A stretch of DNA of 64,000 nt from the NCBI GenBank assembly GCA_002964805.2, contig PUDQ02000066.1, forward strand, positions 1,178,001 to 1,242,000. Direction: 5' to 3'. Shown piece after piece: positions 23,447-35,430 of the stretch. Source of the DNA: Trametes villosa. Lineage: Eukaryota > Basidiomycota > Agaricomycetes > Polyporales > Polyporaceae. Every line of letters begins with the position of its first letter. The first letter of the stretch is position 1. The position numbers were made by a program, and so were the translations under genes. The notes below the pieces were generated by a model. The model had not been told where the DNA came from. It ran no database searches and saw nothing but the letters and a program-made list of their open reading frames with translations.

Positions 23447-25358
23447 TCAATCGCTGTAGCGCGGCACGCCGTTCTCCGCATCGTGCTCCGAAGCCTCCGC
23501 CTCCTTGAAGCGCACGGGCACGTAGCGCGAGCCGACGTTCACGCTCCGGCCCTTCGAGCTCCGCACGCACATCGTGAGCGTCACGATGAGCAGCAGGAAG
23601 CCGACGAACAGGTTCGCGCCGAGCAGCGCGAACGCGATGATCCACGACGTGCGGTTCGAGCCCGAGCCGGAGCTGCTCGAGTCGTCCGTGGAGAGCGCGC
23701 CGCTGACCGCGTCGGTCTGAGCGTTGGAGCCGGGGGTGGAGGAGGCGCCGGGGAGCGCGAGCGGGTACTGGATGAACTGGGCGGGCTCGATGGCGGGCGG
23801 GAGGGAGGAGAGCGTGGCGGTGCGGTCCTGGTAGAACTCGTCCATCGCGGTGTACTGGTCGACTGTGGAGAGCAGCTGGACGAAGGGCGTGCCGCTCTTG
23901 TTGGTCATCGGGTCAAAGTCGCCATAGTCAAACCTACACCAGTGGGATCAGACCACCGAACATGAGCGCTCACGAGCAATGGACATGGACTTACGAGGCG
24001 TAGACACTCCGAAGGAATGCGTCTCCAAGGATAAGATCGAAGCCGGAGAACGCCGCGGGGTCGAGGTTGAGGTACTGGTAGGTGGCCTGGCAAACCGTAA
24101 CGTTCGTCACCGAGCCGTCCTTCAAGATGGGGGCCGTGAGGGGAAGAGCAAGGTCGAGGGGGTGCACGTGGTACTCTTGGCCTCTGTTCAAGCAAGCGGT
24201 CATGAGCAACGCGGACACACACCAACGCGAGGGGAGACGTACCCAAAGACGAAGGACAGCATAGTGCTAGAGTTGCAAGGGATAACGTAGGAGGCACCTG
24301 TTTGCCAGTACACCGCACCCGGAATGGACTTGTAGATGGCATCAACAGCAGCGGGGGGAAGCGGGGGCGCGGAGAAGCCACTGTCGAGCACAGCGACGAC
24401 CTTGCCTTCGGGAACGCCTTGGATGGAGGACTTGTTGAAGTCGAACCGTTCGCCGTTGATCCGCATCTCGTCGAGAACAACCGACCACCTGTCCGACACC
24501 ACGCGCGGCAACTTGGGTGCCTCGGTCACGTCCCCAAACGCGTCGGAGTGACTGCTGATGACGAAGGTACCGTTACCGTCGTCGTTCATCATCTCCGTGC
24601 GTCCGAGCTGGAGGTCGAAGTTGTTCGGCACCGAGGTGTTTTGCGCGAAGACGTTCGTGATGAAGGAGCGACCGAGCGTCTGTGCGCTCTGGTTTCCCCA
24701 TGCTTGCGCGACGGTGGCGAAGATGTTGGATACGTCGAAGGACATTCCCATGAAGCCGTCGACTGGGATGGTCACGTTCTCGATCTAACACTCGGTCAGC
24801 GCACCATAGAATGTTTAGTGACGAACGTGATCACCTTCGTGGGGTTGAGGAAGACTGCTCGCAGCGATGAGTCTCGAGGTCACTCAGTTGAAGAGCGAGA
24901 TACTTACCCTGTGAGGGGACCACATAGTTCCCGACCTTCAGTTCCGCAAAGTCGATGTTGCCCGTGACCGTTCCCAGACCATATGCCTCCGTAGTTTGCA
25001 GAGAGCTCGTGTTGGTCAACTTCAGGTTGCGCCCTTGCGTGTTGACCCATAGGTCGGTAGAGCCCGTGTCCAAAAGGACCGTGAAGCCTGGGACAGAGCT
25101 CAGCATCGTCTCTGGGATGGATTGTGGATGGTCGTACTCTCTCCGCCAAGGGTGATGTCGACCGTATACTGCCAAATCTCCGTCAGAGCAAGGAACACAG
25201 GCAACGCGAGTGGAACTCACGATCAGGTCGTCGGACGTTGCAACGCCGATATTAGATGTGTGGTGGGTCTTCACTTCGAAACCATTATCGGCGTAAACGC
25301 TTCCCGAGATCCAAGACACCAGGAGCAGGAGCGGAGCGAAGCGAGACGAGATCCCCAT
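23447..25358 (-). CDS. Second pepsin-like aspartic protease with C-terminal membrane anchor
   Basis: Seven exons 5' to 3': 25221-25358, 25138-25168, 24908-25087, 24835-24854, 24243-24784, 23995-24183 and 23447-23933; 1587 nt, 528 aa. Signal peptide MGISSRFAPLLLLVSWISG; first active-site aspartate in 'FTVLLDTGSTDLWV', second in 'VVAVLDSGFSAPPLP'. Glycosylation sites are frequent. After the protease fold come a Ser/Gly linker and one transmembrane helix ('WIIAFALLGANLFVGFLLLI'). The cytosolic tail ends PRYSD, much like the YND end of the plus-strand paralogue at 5951-8077. Exons 2, 3, 4 and 6 are 31, 180, 20 and 189 nt in both genes. A minus-strand GTATAAG lies at 25459-25465, about 100 bp upstream of the ATG. 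Confidence 0.94.
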
Positions 25359-26729
25359 GTCGTGAGCGTGAGCAGACAAAGAACCGTAAAATATGAAACG
25401 GGGAAAGGGAAACACGAAGGGAGAAGGGTAATGGCCCGTCCTGAGCGTCCTCCAACGTCTTATACATCGTCCAGGGCATGGCGATGATCGCCGTCCACAC
25501 GCCGTCGTCAAACTTTCATTGCCGGTTCAGATCACCACCTGCGAGTCCAACGGTAGGCGCCTATGCCCCGAATACAAGCGACTCCGCAGTGAGTGAGTCG
25601 CTGATTGAGCGGGGGATCACCGGCACCGCCACACCGAGTACTGGATTACAAGCGATAGTGGTCAAAAACGCCCTGGATTGGCGAGCGTTGGGCGTTGACG
25701 GGGCGCGGGAGAAAGGGCCCACCGCGATGCAGTGCATGTACCGTGAAAAGCGGAACACAGCAGTGTCGACCGTTCCCCGCGTCTGCGGGACAACCATCCC
25801 CAGTTGAAGGCGGGCCTTGAGCTTGAAGCACCAGAGGATCGCAAACGCTTGCGATGACATCGAGCGTGTCGATGGGATACCTGTCAGAGAATTCCTGTAC
25901 TGCCTGGGCAATTCATAGTAAGTAACGCGGCTCACGCGCCACCCAATGGAAAGAGGGTACCGGCCAAGACGCTTCAAGCGCTAGAGACACCGTCGCGCCC
26001 GAAAGGGGCTTCTAATTTCTCTCCCCAGACGCGCGGTGATTGCCGTCATGTCGCCAGAGCACGAAGTGGTGCGCCTGCAGCGAGACGCGCATCGTGTCAG
26101 GGGAACGGAAAGACCGCGGAGAGCACACTCACCGTGTCGTCGCCGCATCAGGGCAGTGATGGCTCCGCAAATCTGCCGTGAGGCGCTAGCACAGATGGCC
26201 TTCGCATGACGTTGAGGCAGCAAGTGCGAAGCCGTTATGAGAGCTTCCGCTGTCTAAGGAGCATTCGGTGTGCACTGCTTTCAGCTATGGCTATGAGCGT
26301 CGGTAAAACTACAAGACTCACTAAAAACGGACCTCATCGCCTGCTCCTCTCTCGAGCACCTCGTAACCAACTTGCTCACCGCTTCTGCTACTCCTGCTTA
26401 CATGTATGCGCTACAGGGTGTCCCCATGACATTACGGGCGGGTCCTAATATATACACAGGACATGTACGCAACAGGTGCACTTACCACAGTCACACGCAC
26501 TGCAGCTAGAGAATGGCGATGTTCGCAATCGCCAGTCTACCATGCCCATACCCCACCGCGGTAGTCATATCCGTGCTCACTCCTGACACCAAAGATTCCA
26601 GATGCGCAGAATTTTCACAGCGATACAAAGCATGCAGTTGCGGGGAATATGATACACGGCGCGAGCGTACCTGGCATGGGCCACTACAATAGGTCCGAAA
26701 AACGAGGGTAGAGTGGGATGGCGCAGAGA
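25359..26729. other. Intergenic region with a degenerate copy of the 23.1 kb locus
   Basis: Contains the promoter of the second aspartic protease. At 25980-26460, minus strand, a TATATATT (about 26447-26455) and an exon-donor stretch near 26120-26180 resemble the locus at 23.1 kb, but the reading frame has a stop. No intact gene is supported. Confidence 0.4.
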
Positions 26730-27237
26730 CTATCGCTTGCTGGGTGCCGCAGCCTCTGTAAAGCATGGTCAGATACCTCTTGCAGATGCCAACGACACGC
26801 TTACCTCGCCTTGTAGCATCCTCCAGCAGCTGAGTATCGACATGCTCTGCCGGCAGCTGCACATATCGTACCACCGACCCACGGATGAAACAGTTCTTCA
26901 CTGCCATCTACGCGCGTGCATCCTCTTCAGTCCGCCGAAGACACATCCATCCTCGCAGGCGACATACCATGTGTGGATGCCGCGCCTCATCGAGCACTTT
27001 GATGTTATCCAGTCGGATGTTCAGGAACCTTCATGGGGACCAGGTGAATGTACGCCTACACGACTGGATGCTTAGACGCACTGATCGACCGACTTAAGCG
27101 TGCCAGTGATGGAGAGGTCATTCTTCAGCTCCACGGTGACCCTCTGGTCCGTCAAGGTTTTGAAGACGGAGAAGATAAGCTAGAGAGAGTATTTAGCACG
27201 AGATGGGATAGCACGACGAGGAGCAGAGACGGACCAT
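26730..27237 (-). CDS. LSM2: U6 snRNA-associated Sm-like protein LSm2
   Basis: Five coding exons 5' to 3': 27235-27237 (ATG alone), 27082-27179, 26968-27028, 26805-26907 and 26730-26755; 291 nt, 96 aa, the expected length (human 95). Sm1 is seen in 'VFKTLTDQRVTVELKNDLSI' with 'GTLKSVDQFLNIRLDNIKVLD', and Sm2 in 'VKNCFIRGSVVRYVQLPAEH', both near-identical to LSm2 elsewhere. The protein is a subunit of the nuclear LSm2-8 ring, which binds the U6 snRNA 3' end, and of the cytoplasmic LSm1-7 ring in mRNA decay. The ATG sits in a strong 'gccaccATGg' context and the first intron (55 nt, gtccgt...ctctag) starts directly after it. Introns are 53-55 nt except for the third (60 nt) and fourth (49 nt). 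Confidence 0.96.
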
Positions 27238-27621
27238 GGTGGCAGACCGGAAGTCGCGTAGACGCCCAGACGCGTTGCTTAGATTTAGCGCTCACTTCGT
27301 AGCCACGTGGGGGAGAAGACCGCGACAGGCTGCAGCTCTCTGTTTCTCCCGACCACCACACCGTCTGCCATAACACGATCGTTCTTTCGCTTTGAAGGCG
27401 CGAAGCGCGCGTGTTCTCTTTAGTGTCCAACGTGTGAGCTTGAATTACGGCCAGGTCGCATACGCTATGCCAGGTGAGTCATTAACACCGGGTGGACGGT
27501 TCGCGGGATCGAAACATTAATACATTGGCAGCATATGCTACAGGTATAACTACAGATACTGAAAGATATATCGTACCGAGACATCGAAAGCAATGCTACA
27601 GGTCGGTCAGCGTGTACAAGG
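27238..27621. other. Intergenic, LSM2 upstream and 3' flank of the next minus-strand gene
   Basis: Short spacer that carries the LSM2 promoter. No separate gene seen. Confidence 0.5.
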
Positions 27622-29053
27622 TCACGTTCGGCGCGTCTTCCCGGCGTGGTTCCCCAACGGCGACGGGTCGGTCGAGCCCGGGCTGCTACTCCCGCTACCC
27701 CTCGCCCGAATACGCGCGGACGCCCTCATAGGCGTTTGAAGAGTCGCGCTCTGCCTCTTGACGACTTTCTTCACCTCTCCAAACACGTCGACATCGGGGG
27801 GCGTCCCAGCGCGCGTGGAACAAGCGTCTGACGCCGATGTGCTCTCGACCAGCGTGAGCGATGCCGAGGCTGCGAGCGAAAGCCCGGAGTAGTCGGACCT
27901 CGCCTCGGACATAGCGCGCCTCGGCAAGCACAGTCCAGACGGCCGTCTTGGTGCCGGAGACACGGTGGACGACGAGGATGCGCTCTTGGACGGCGTGGAG
28001 GACAGCGAGGAGAGGGGCGACAGGGGGGAAGAGGCATCAAGAGGGGTGCCCGGGTCGCGGTACTCCCCCATGATCTTCGATGGAGGGGTGATGCGTATCT
28101 TGAATGGTGTGGAGGGTCCACTCTTCGCGGGCTTCGTCTCTGCGGGCCTCGTCTCTGCGGGCTTCGTCGCGGCACGCGTTCGTGCGCGCGTCTTCGGCTG
28201 TGGAGGCTGGCCAGGATATGCCTCTCCAACCGGCGCAACGCTGGACCTCGTCGCTCTCTTCGCCTTGGTCTGGCCCTTGGTGGACTTCCCGACAGCCTTC
28301 GCCGCGGGCTTCTGGCGCTTCGCTGCCGGCAGCTCGACAAGTTCCCCCATGTCCTCTGGTGCCCCTCGCTTCCCGTTCACGTTCTTCTCCGACGGCTCGG
28401 GCTCTGCGGCGACTGTGGCGGCGGGCTTTCGACCACGACGCGCAGAGGTGCGCGTCTTCGCTGGCGCTGGCTTCTTCTGCGGGGCCTTGTATTGGTGTTC
28501 GCCCGACGGACGAGGGATCAGCGGCAGCCACCCCTGCTGGTAGGTTCGGAGGCAGAGCAAGTTGTACTCGACGTCGATCCACGAAACATTTCTCGGGAAG
28601 ACGATCCGGCTCGGCTTCTCACCTATCCCCCAGTCAGTCCTCGGCCCCGCTCGGCGCAAGAAAGCAATACTCACAGACGACCTCATGCACGATATCCGCG
28701 ACCCGATGGCGCGCATTCTTCGCCCAAAACGCCCAATGCGCGGGGTGCGTCGGGAAGTTGTACACCGCGAGCGCGGCGACGGCGAAGATCCGGTGCGTGT
28801 CGTAGACCGAGAGCGCGGAGGGGTTTTGCAGGTTGAGCGCGTCCGCGACGCTCTCAGGGCGCGCGACTCCGCCGTATTCGACTCGCCACCAGTTGGTGAG
28901 CTTGTCGTGGTCGGAGAGCTCGTGCCACCGCGCGTTGGCGCACCCGTTCGGGAGGCGGGGCTCGTGCGAGCGCTCTTCCGCCTCAAGCACGGCGGCGGCG
29001 GCGTGCGCAAGGTAGGCTTGGACGTAGGGGTGGTCCGCGGTGAAGGTTTGCAT
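27622..29053 (-). CDS. Basic, low-complexity hypothetical protein (probably nuclear) with a conserved N-terminal domain
   Basis: Two exons, 28675-29053 and 27622-28622, joined over a 52 nt intron; 459 aa. The ATG at 29051-29053 starts MQTFTADHPYVQAYLAHAAA; the open frame continues upstream only through non-ATG codons. Residues 1-170 look like a compact domain ('LTNWWRVEYGGVARPESVAD', 'FPTHPAHWAFWAKNARHRVA', 'PSRIVFPRNVSWIDVEYNLL'). The remainder is Lys/Arg/Ala/Pro/Ser-rich with stretches such as 'AKRQKPAAKAVGKSTKGQTK' that would serve as nuclear localisation or DNA-contacting tails. Near 28132-28176 short codon repeats give PAET/PAETK. I do not recognise the domain. A decayed copy lies at 8.7-10.0 kb, so the gene belongs to a duplicated, fast-evolving family. 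Confidence 0.8.
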
Positions 29054-30262
29054 GGTCGCGGAGATGGTCGCGGTGGTAGATGTGGTGAGCGCGATCAATT
29101 GGCGAGTGTCGAGATACAGTTCGTGAAGCTGACGTCGGATATCCTAGATGGCGGCGAGGAGTAAACTGGTAGTGCCTGGGGCGACAACGGGGTGGCAGCC
29201 TTTAAGCGACCTTCGGCTTTGGACGTGAATGCGGGTGCCACCGTCGAGGAGACAAAGCGCGCGAGATGTATCCAGTACGTCTGCTATTCTTGCGGTCGTA
29301 GCGCGTCGTGAGCGGGGGCGTATTGTGTTCCAAGGCCTGCTTGAAGATATCTACAGAGTCGCCGAAGCCTGCGGCGATATTAAGAGGACGGAACGTAGAG
29401 AATAGGGTATACGCGGAGAATGACGAGCGATCCAGCAGCGGGGGAGGGGAACGACACGCGGTGAGCGCGCCCATGCGCCTTTATGCAGCGGACGAGACTC
29501 ATCTGACATGTCGATAGTGGCACAAAGCATCTCCGATGTGGACGCTGAAACCTCGCAGCTGAAAGCCTACTAGCAGAAAGAACTGTGGGTCCATGGGAAA
29601 GCAGGAGATTACGACCGCCGCGTCGGGGAAGCCTTATTGTAATCGCACGCGGGTGGCGTCTGGACAAGACGTGCATCTCGAGCTTCCTCTGCACTCGGCT
29701 ATGCTCGCTTTTGTTCTGGAGTGCATCTCACCACGATACGGGGTATTGTATTGCGCAGCTACGATTGCATCGGTGGTGAGCGACGAAGATAGGTACATGG
29801 GGAGGTTGTGCAAGTGAATACCCGCGCGCCAGGCGCTCAGGACAGCTGAAGCAGAATATGGGTTTTCTCGTCAGCGTCCCGTGAGAGTGTCTCGCTACAC
29901 TACATGGTGGATAGCACTGTGCAGACAATTACTAGTACTCATAGTACTCACTCCCAACCTTCTCGTCGTCCACGTCCACGCCTAAGAGTGAGGGAGTGGC
30001 CGCCGTCGGTGTGCGCTTCTCTGTCGCGGGCCCGGGCCGGCTGTGGCGCGCTTCGGACCGTTCTGACAAATGAAAGGCGCCAGACTTCCTCAGGCTTCAC
30101 GATCGCCGGGCGCTAACGTTGCGCCCCCGCAATTCCGCCCGTTGAGGCTCCCTCTCTTGGTCCTCTCTGGCGGTTTCTTTCTACCAACCCTTGAGCTGGA
30201 GTCTCTTTAGTCGACACGGAGTCAGACTGTATAGCAAGAGAGGCAGAGCAAATAACAGAAGG
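29054..30262. other. Divergent intergenic region
   Basis: Between the start of the basic protein gene (-) and the F-box gene (+). Small open frames only; it should hold two promoters. Confidence 0.5.
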
Positions 30263-32069
30263 ATGACCAAGCGATCCCTCTCCCCGGCGCCGCTCCCTCC
30301 GTCGAAGCGGATTCATACTGCTGTGGAGGACCACCCTCCCCTTGCTCTGCAAATCCGTCCGTTCGACACTGTCCTCTCGGACGAGATCATCCTGTTTGTC
30401 TTCGCTTATCTCTCGCCATCCGATCTGTGCGCAGTGCAGCGCACGAACAGAAACTGGGCAAGGCTATCTCTGGATAACCAGGTACGTGCAGTCCCTCACG
30501 CAGGCGAAGACACCTAGCTGATAGGGTCTTAGCTATGGAAGTCGCTGTATATCAACGAGTATGGGCGAACTCGCCTTCGTGGCGCAAGGGGCTTCCTCGG
30601 GAGGGGGGACGGTAGAGAGATCAAGCCTCTCCCTGGGAGGGCAGCGAGGTCGGAAGATGTGAAGGACTGGAAGTGGATGTTTCGAATCAGTTCCAACTGG
30701 CGTACAGGTATGTGCATCATGCGTCTCATATCTATGCAATATACTGAAGATGAATGCAGGTCGATGTTCACTGGAGCAGTTCGAGGTCGGGGATTCGTCT
30801 CGACTGTTTGCCGAAGCGCAAGCACCCGACAACACACATCTCCTACTGGCGGGCAACCTGACCATCATGGCCTCCTCACAGCCAAGCAGTAGTCCGACTA
30901 TACTATTATCGTCGCCGGCACACGAGCCATACATCCTTCCTTGTCCTTCGAGCCGCCCTACCACAAGCACTCACATCACCGCCCTTGCCTTGGACCAAGC
31001 TCCGCCTACGTCTGGGCACCACGGGAGGCTCATATCCTTCCTGTCCTCAGGAGAGTTCTCGCTCTTCAGCATCAACCACCAGACGCCGTCATCTTCCTCG
31101 CGTCTCCTCACCTACCAGCCATTGAGACGGAGCTCCCGCACTGCTCCTATCGTCCAAGCCGTCTACCACCACCCCCTTCTCGTGACGCTGTCTCAGACAT
31201 TTCACCTCTCGTTATACGACCTTTCTTCCGACTCCGTCCAACACACGCAGACGCTGACTTCATTCACCTCCTACCCACCAAGTTCGCTCGTCCTATCGTG
31301 CCAGTCGCCGTCCACCTACAAGCTCATTCTCGCATATGCAACCCCAGTGTATCCTTCTCACTGGTCCGTGGGCGCGACGGAGCTCATTATCGCCGGCTCA
31401 GACGATTCGAGGATGACTGTGACAAACACCCGTACTACCCGTACGATCGACGTTCCTCAAGGCTGGGTCGACGAACACAAGATGCGCGCCGTGCGAGAAC
31501 AGTGGGGCCGCAAGGTCGCGCGTGTCGCGGATACGCAGACGGACGGGAAGTGGGTAGTGCTCGCCCCCGGACAGCTTCTCCCCTCGACCACCCCCAGCCC
31601 GACGCCATCTGGTAGCGGATCTCCCTTTTCTACGCCCCCCTCCTCACCTTCATCAGGGTCGCTCTACACGTCGTCGAGCCTCCACACGGCGTCCGGCCTG
31701 CAGCTCTACCGCCTCTACCTGCCTTCCTCGCCATCCAGCGCCTCCTCGCCGAAGCTCACCTTCGTGCGCACCCTCCACGGGCAGATCGGGCCCGTGTCGA
31801 CGCTCGCGCTCGCGGACGGGCGCTGTGTCAGCTTCGGGATGAACGGCAGCCTCTGGGTGTGGGACCTCGAGGCCGGGACGGGGACGGAGGTCTCCTCTGG
31901 GACCACAGGCCCTGAGGATGACGACGGCGAGAGCGAAGGGGAGAACGACGCGTTTGAGGCGGTGAAGGTGCGCGCGGCCACTGGCGCGCGAGGCTCGGTG
32001 GCCTTCGATGACCGCAGGATCGTGAGCTCGCATGGGTCGGCGGTGGAGGTGCGGCGGTTTGACATTTGA
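30263..32069 (+). CDS. F-box protein with a C-terminal WD40/beta-propeller-like region
   Basis: Three exons: 30263-30481, 30533-30707 and 30760-32069; 567 aa. The N-terminal F-box is clear ('LSDEIILFVFAYLSPSDLCA', then 'RTNRNWARLSLDNQLWKSLY'), about residues 35-85. The rest reads as blades of a propeller ('TFVRTLHGQIGPVSTLALAD', 'GRCVSFGMNGSLWVWDLEAG', 'GSVAFDDRRIVSSHGSAVEV'), interrupted by Ser/Pro-rich loops. By family, the F-box would bind Skp1 in an SCF ubiquitin ligase and the propeller would select substrates; the substrate is unknown. Introns are 51 and 52 nt. The product stops at FDI, followed by an AT-rich 3' UTR. Confidence 0.88.
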
Positions 32070-32888
32070 CCGACATCGCTCTTTTATCAGTATCTTTATA
32101 TCCTTTGTTCTCCTTTGTATGTATACTATTCTCCTGCTGTGTATATGGGCTACTGCCATGCTTAGAGACTGAGACGAGCTTCACGCTGTTGGACGGCGCA
32201 CAGGCAGGCTGAGGCACTGGCAGAAGCCCTGTGTAGGCAAGACCCGTGGCACCGCTAGTGGAACCCTGATAAACTTCGGGGTCGTGTCGTCTCGACGTTC
32301 AGCGCTAGCCACAAGGTGCACTCCTACAACTGACTTCCTCAGTTGGTCCGTATCCATTACAAGCTCGCACGTTATCTCCTGCCCCTTATAGAGCCTCAAT
32401 CGGCTGCAAAATGGCTGATCTTACTCGTCTGGAATCTGGAGACTCGCTGGCTACGTACAATTCGAGGACTGCTTTCTTGATGCATACTTTGCACTAGGCG
32501 AGAACGACGGCTTTGGCTTGAAATGTGCCTCCAACTACTCTGCGGACTACGCAATGACATCTGAAGAATCTGCCTGGACGACGAGACAATTTGCCGCCCC
32601 ATGCACCGTGAGGTTGGCTGATTGCGACTTGATTTTGACTGACTTTGCGACACATTCTACGTTCTAGGCATCTTTGTACCTCACTATGAGAGGTAAGTCA
32701 TACGGTGGCGGAGGAAAAGATAGAAATTCGTCTGCGATCTAAACTGTTGGCAATCTTCCGGAAAGTATCTACGCGCAACACGCAACGCTTCGCCCATGAG
32801 TTGATGCAGGCACTGCTGGAAGCCGGACTACACCGGACTGCTCGTACATATAGCGGCTCGCCCTGGTCGTAGGCCTCTCAAGACCGTT
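32070..32888. other. Intergenic, promoter of the DUF4246 gene
   Basis: 3' flank of the F-box gene and upstream region of the next plus-strand gene. No supported gene. Confidence 0.5.
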
Positions 32889-34781
32889 ATGTCTAATACC
32901 TCACAGCCCACAGACCTGCGCTTCCCATCGCCTTTCGCGCCCATCTTCCGGCACCCTACCACACTCCTCGAGCAGCGGATCCGAAGGTTCGCGCGCGAGA
33001 TCAAGGAGAAACCGCGCTGGTGGGAGAAGGTGTACGACCCGGAGATCGTTTCCCGATGGATGCAGGAGGTGGTCGAGCTTGACCGGAAGATGGTGGACGA
33101 ACTCTGGGGCGGGGACAAGCGGTATGCGGTGTACATGTCGACGGATGACGGCTACGAACCTGAAGAGACCGACCACTATGAGGATGTCGATGACGCAGAC
33201 AGCAGCCCCGAGAAGCTCTTGAAGATGTGGCCCCGGGACTCGATCACGGATGCCCAGCTGCGCTATCTCTTCGACGAGTTGAGGTACCATGCAGACCAGC
33301 GGGACGCAAGCACAGGCATATACGTGAGTGTTCGCTGTAACGTGAAGGTCGTCCTAGCTGACGCTATCAAACAGCAAACGGCCATCCCGATGGTCTACGA
33401 GTCCCCTTCACTGGTCGAGCTCGCCCTGAAAGCGGCCATACAGCAAGTGGCCGCCAAGCTCGAGGACGTTTCCGACGAGCAGAAGGACTGGCACCCCGGT
33501 TCGAACGGCCAAGTTCTCGATCTCGTGCATCCTTCTCTATATTGCCTCCGCATCGGTCGCTCCTTCGTGCTCAACCCTGTGGAGGCGCGTGGAGACCCTC
33601 TGAACATACTCAGCGCGGACGACTACTTCCAGTCCCGCCCAGACATGCAGAAGTTCTGCGAGGAGGACGCGTGGGGCGCCAACGACGTCGGTCGCGTTCC
33701 CTTCGAGTACACCGTGTCGCGGGCGTACCAGTGGCTTCCGACGGACTTCGCGGTATCGGGAAACGGGGCGGTGACGGTACGCGGCTACATCAACAACCTG
33801 AATCCTTCTGAGGATTCGGCGACGTTTACGACCATCTCCGCTATCCTTGAACGCTTCATACCGCTTTTCGAGCGCGTCCTGTCCGACCAGCTCACCCCTT
33901 CCCCTCCGTCTCCTTTCAGCACACTAGACCCATGCAAGTGGTACGACCATCTCCAGTACCCGGACGGTATGTGGAACATCCCCCGGTCGCCGGAGTCTCG
34001 CGCCTGGGAGAAGACTCACTACTGGCCCCGCCTTCCCGACGCCGAGCCGTTCCAACCCCAACCTTCTGCGGAAAAGGTCGTGTTCACCTTACGGAGCCGT
34101 ACGATCCAAGTTATCGTCAAGATGGCTAACATCGTTCTCTCGCCGGCCAATCCGACCTATCCTGGAGGCTCGTGGCACGTCGAGGGCATGAGCAACGAGA
34201 AGATCGTCGCGACGGGGCTCTACTACTACGACAGCGACAACATCACGGAGTCGCGACTCGCGTTCCGCGCGGCCATCGGCGATGGCGAATACGCGGACGG
34301 CTGTGCCTTGCCTGGAGAGCAAGACGACAACAAGGGCTTCGCGACGGCGTACGGTCTCCGGCGCGGCGAGGCGCTCAACCAGGACCTCGGCCACATCGTC
34401 GCCAGAGAGGACAAGTGCGTGGCGTTCCCGAACATATATCAGCACCGCGTCGCGTCGTTCGAGCTCGGGGATCGTACACGGCCCGGACACAGGAAGATAA
34501 TGGCCCTCTTCCTCGTCGACCCCTTCACCCCGATCCACTCGACGAGCCAAGTTCCGCCGCAGCAGGCCGAGTGGTATAGAAAGGCAGTCAACGGAGCGTC
34601 GCGGTTTCAACAGTTGCCGCAAGAGCTTGTCGACTTGATCCTCGAGTACGTTCTTGACTGTACGGTGACCTTGGAGGAGGCGAAGGCGGATCGAGAGGCG
34701 TTGATGAAGGAGCGCGTACGTTTCGTCGTGAGCCACAACGATAAGCTTTTCGAGAGTACCTTCAATATGTGCGAGCATTAG
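32889..34781 (+). CDS. DUF4246 family protein
   Basis: Two exons, 32889-33323 and 33375-34781, separated by a 51 nt intron (gtgagt...aaacag); 613 aa. The family is recognised from its fungal-specific layout: 'WWEKVYDPEIVSRWMQEV', 'ITDAQLRYLFDELRYHADQR', 'QWLPTDFAVSGNGAVTVRGY', 'DPCKWYDHLQYPDGMWNIPR', 'YPGGSWHVEGMSNEKIVATG' and 'CVAFPNIYQHRVASFELGDR'. A His at 'SWHVEG', the Glu two residues later, and a later His in 'YQHRV' are spaced as in Fe(II)/2-oxoglutarate oxygenase folds, so an oxygenase activity is possible, but I infer this from spacing only. The intron is a multiple of three without a stop, so unspliced RNA would add 17 residues in frame. Confidence 0.9.
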   Translation: MSNTSQPTDLRFPSPFAPIFRHPTTLLEQRIRRFAREIKEKPRWWEKVYDPEIVSRWMQEVVELDRKMVDELWGGDKRYAVYMSTDDGYEPEETDHYEDVDDADSSPEKLLKMWPRDSITDAQLRYLFDELRYHADQRDASTGIYVSVRCNVKVVLADAIKQQTAIPMVYESPSLVELALKAAIQQVAAKLEDVSDEQKDWHPGSNGQVLDLVHPSLYCLRIGRSFVLNPVEARGDPLNILSADDYFQSRPDMQKFCEEDAWGANDVGRVPFEYTVSRAYQWLPTDFAVSGNGAVTVRGYINNLNPSEDSATFTTISAILERFIPLFERVLSDQLTPSPPSPFSTLDPCKWYDHLQYPDGMWNIPRSPESRAWEKTHYWPRLPDAEPFQPQPSAEKVVFTLRSRTIQVIVKMANIVLSPANPTYPGGSWHVEGMSNEKIVATGLYYYDSDNITESRLAFRAAIGDGEYADGCALPGEQDDNKGFATAYGLRRGEALNQDLGHIVAREDKCVAFPNIYQHRVASFELGDRTRPGHRKIMALFLVDPFTPIHSTSQVPPQQAEWYRKAVNGASRFQQLPQELVDLILEYVLDCTVTLEEAKADREALMKERVRFVVSHNDKLFESTFNMCEH

Positions 34782-35430
34782 GCTAGAAGGTTGATGTACC
34801 CTTCCGGATAGTAGTACTCCTGTGCATGTCGTTTATGGCATTCGAATGGATGCCGTTTCGAATGTCTTGCCTCGTTCGCGGTGCGTCAGTGGGCGCGCGC
34901 ACGGTAACAGCCTCTTATCAGTACAACGTTTACGATCCGTAAGTCAGCTACCATTCTTGCAGTAACGTATGTCTCAGTATATGTGGCTTCGTACGACGAG
35001 GTTCTCAAGCGATGAAGTTCACGCCTACTGCCACGGTCGAACGTCAAGATCAGGCTGAGAGATACGGCTATTTTATCCTACGAATCTCTACAGTATACAG
35101 GTAGTCGGTCGTGATCATCCTGATCACGACCTGCCATGGCGGCGGGGCCAACGTCCTGGAGAGGGATTGTCTCGTCCCTTGGGCCTTGCGTGAGAGCGAG
35201 CGTCGCTTCTGGGCTAGTAGAGGTCAGGTCGGACGAGCCGCGGGTGAATAACAACGATCATAACCTACCTCGGTGTACACGTAGACCGTCACATCGCAAG
35301 ACGATTTGGTCGTGCGGCGCCGCTATGCATGGTGGGGCGCGGCCTGGGGATCTAGGAGGGCGATGTTTTGGTCAGCATAAACGTTCACGGTAGTCTCCGC
35401 GGGATATGGAAGTGCGATCCGTGAACTTAC
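34782..35430. other. Intergenic, nothing recognised
   Basis: 3' flank of the DUF4246 gene and spacer to the first SGRQTS locus. No supported gene. Confidence 0.45.

Noticed and set aside
27771..28805. Several long frames on both strands within the basic hypothetical gene
   Set aside because: GC-rich repeats keep all frames open; only the minus frame with the spliced N-terminal domain is consistent.
34089..34778. 229-codon minus-strand frame opposite the DUF4246 gene
   Set aside because: Shadow of conserved DUF4246 coding sequence.
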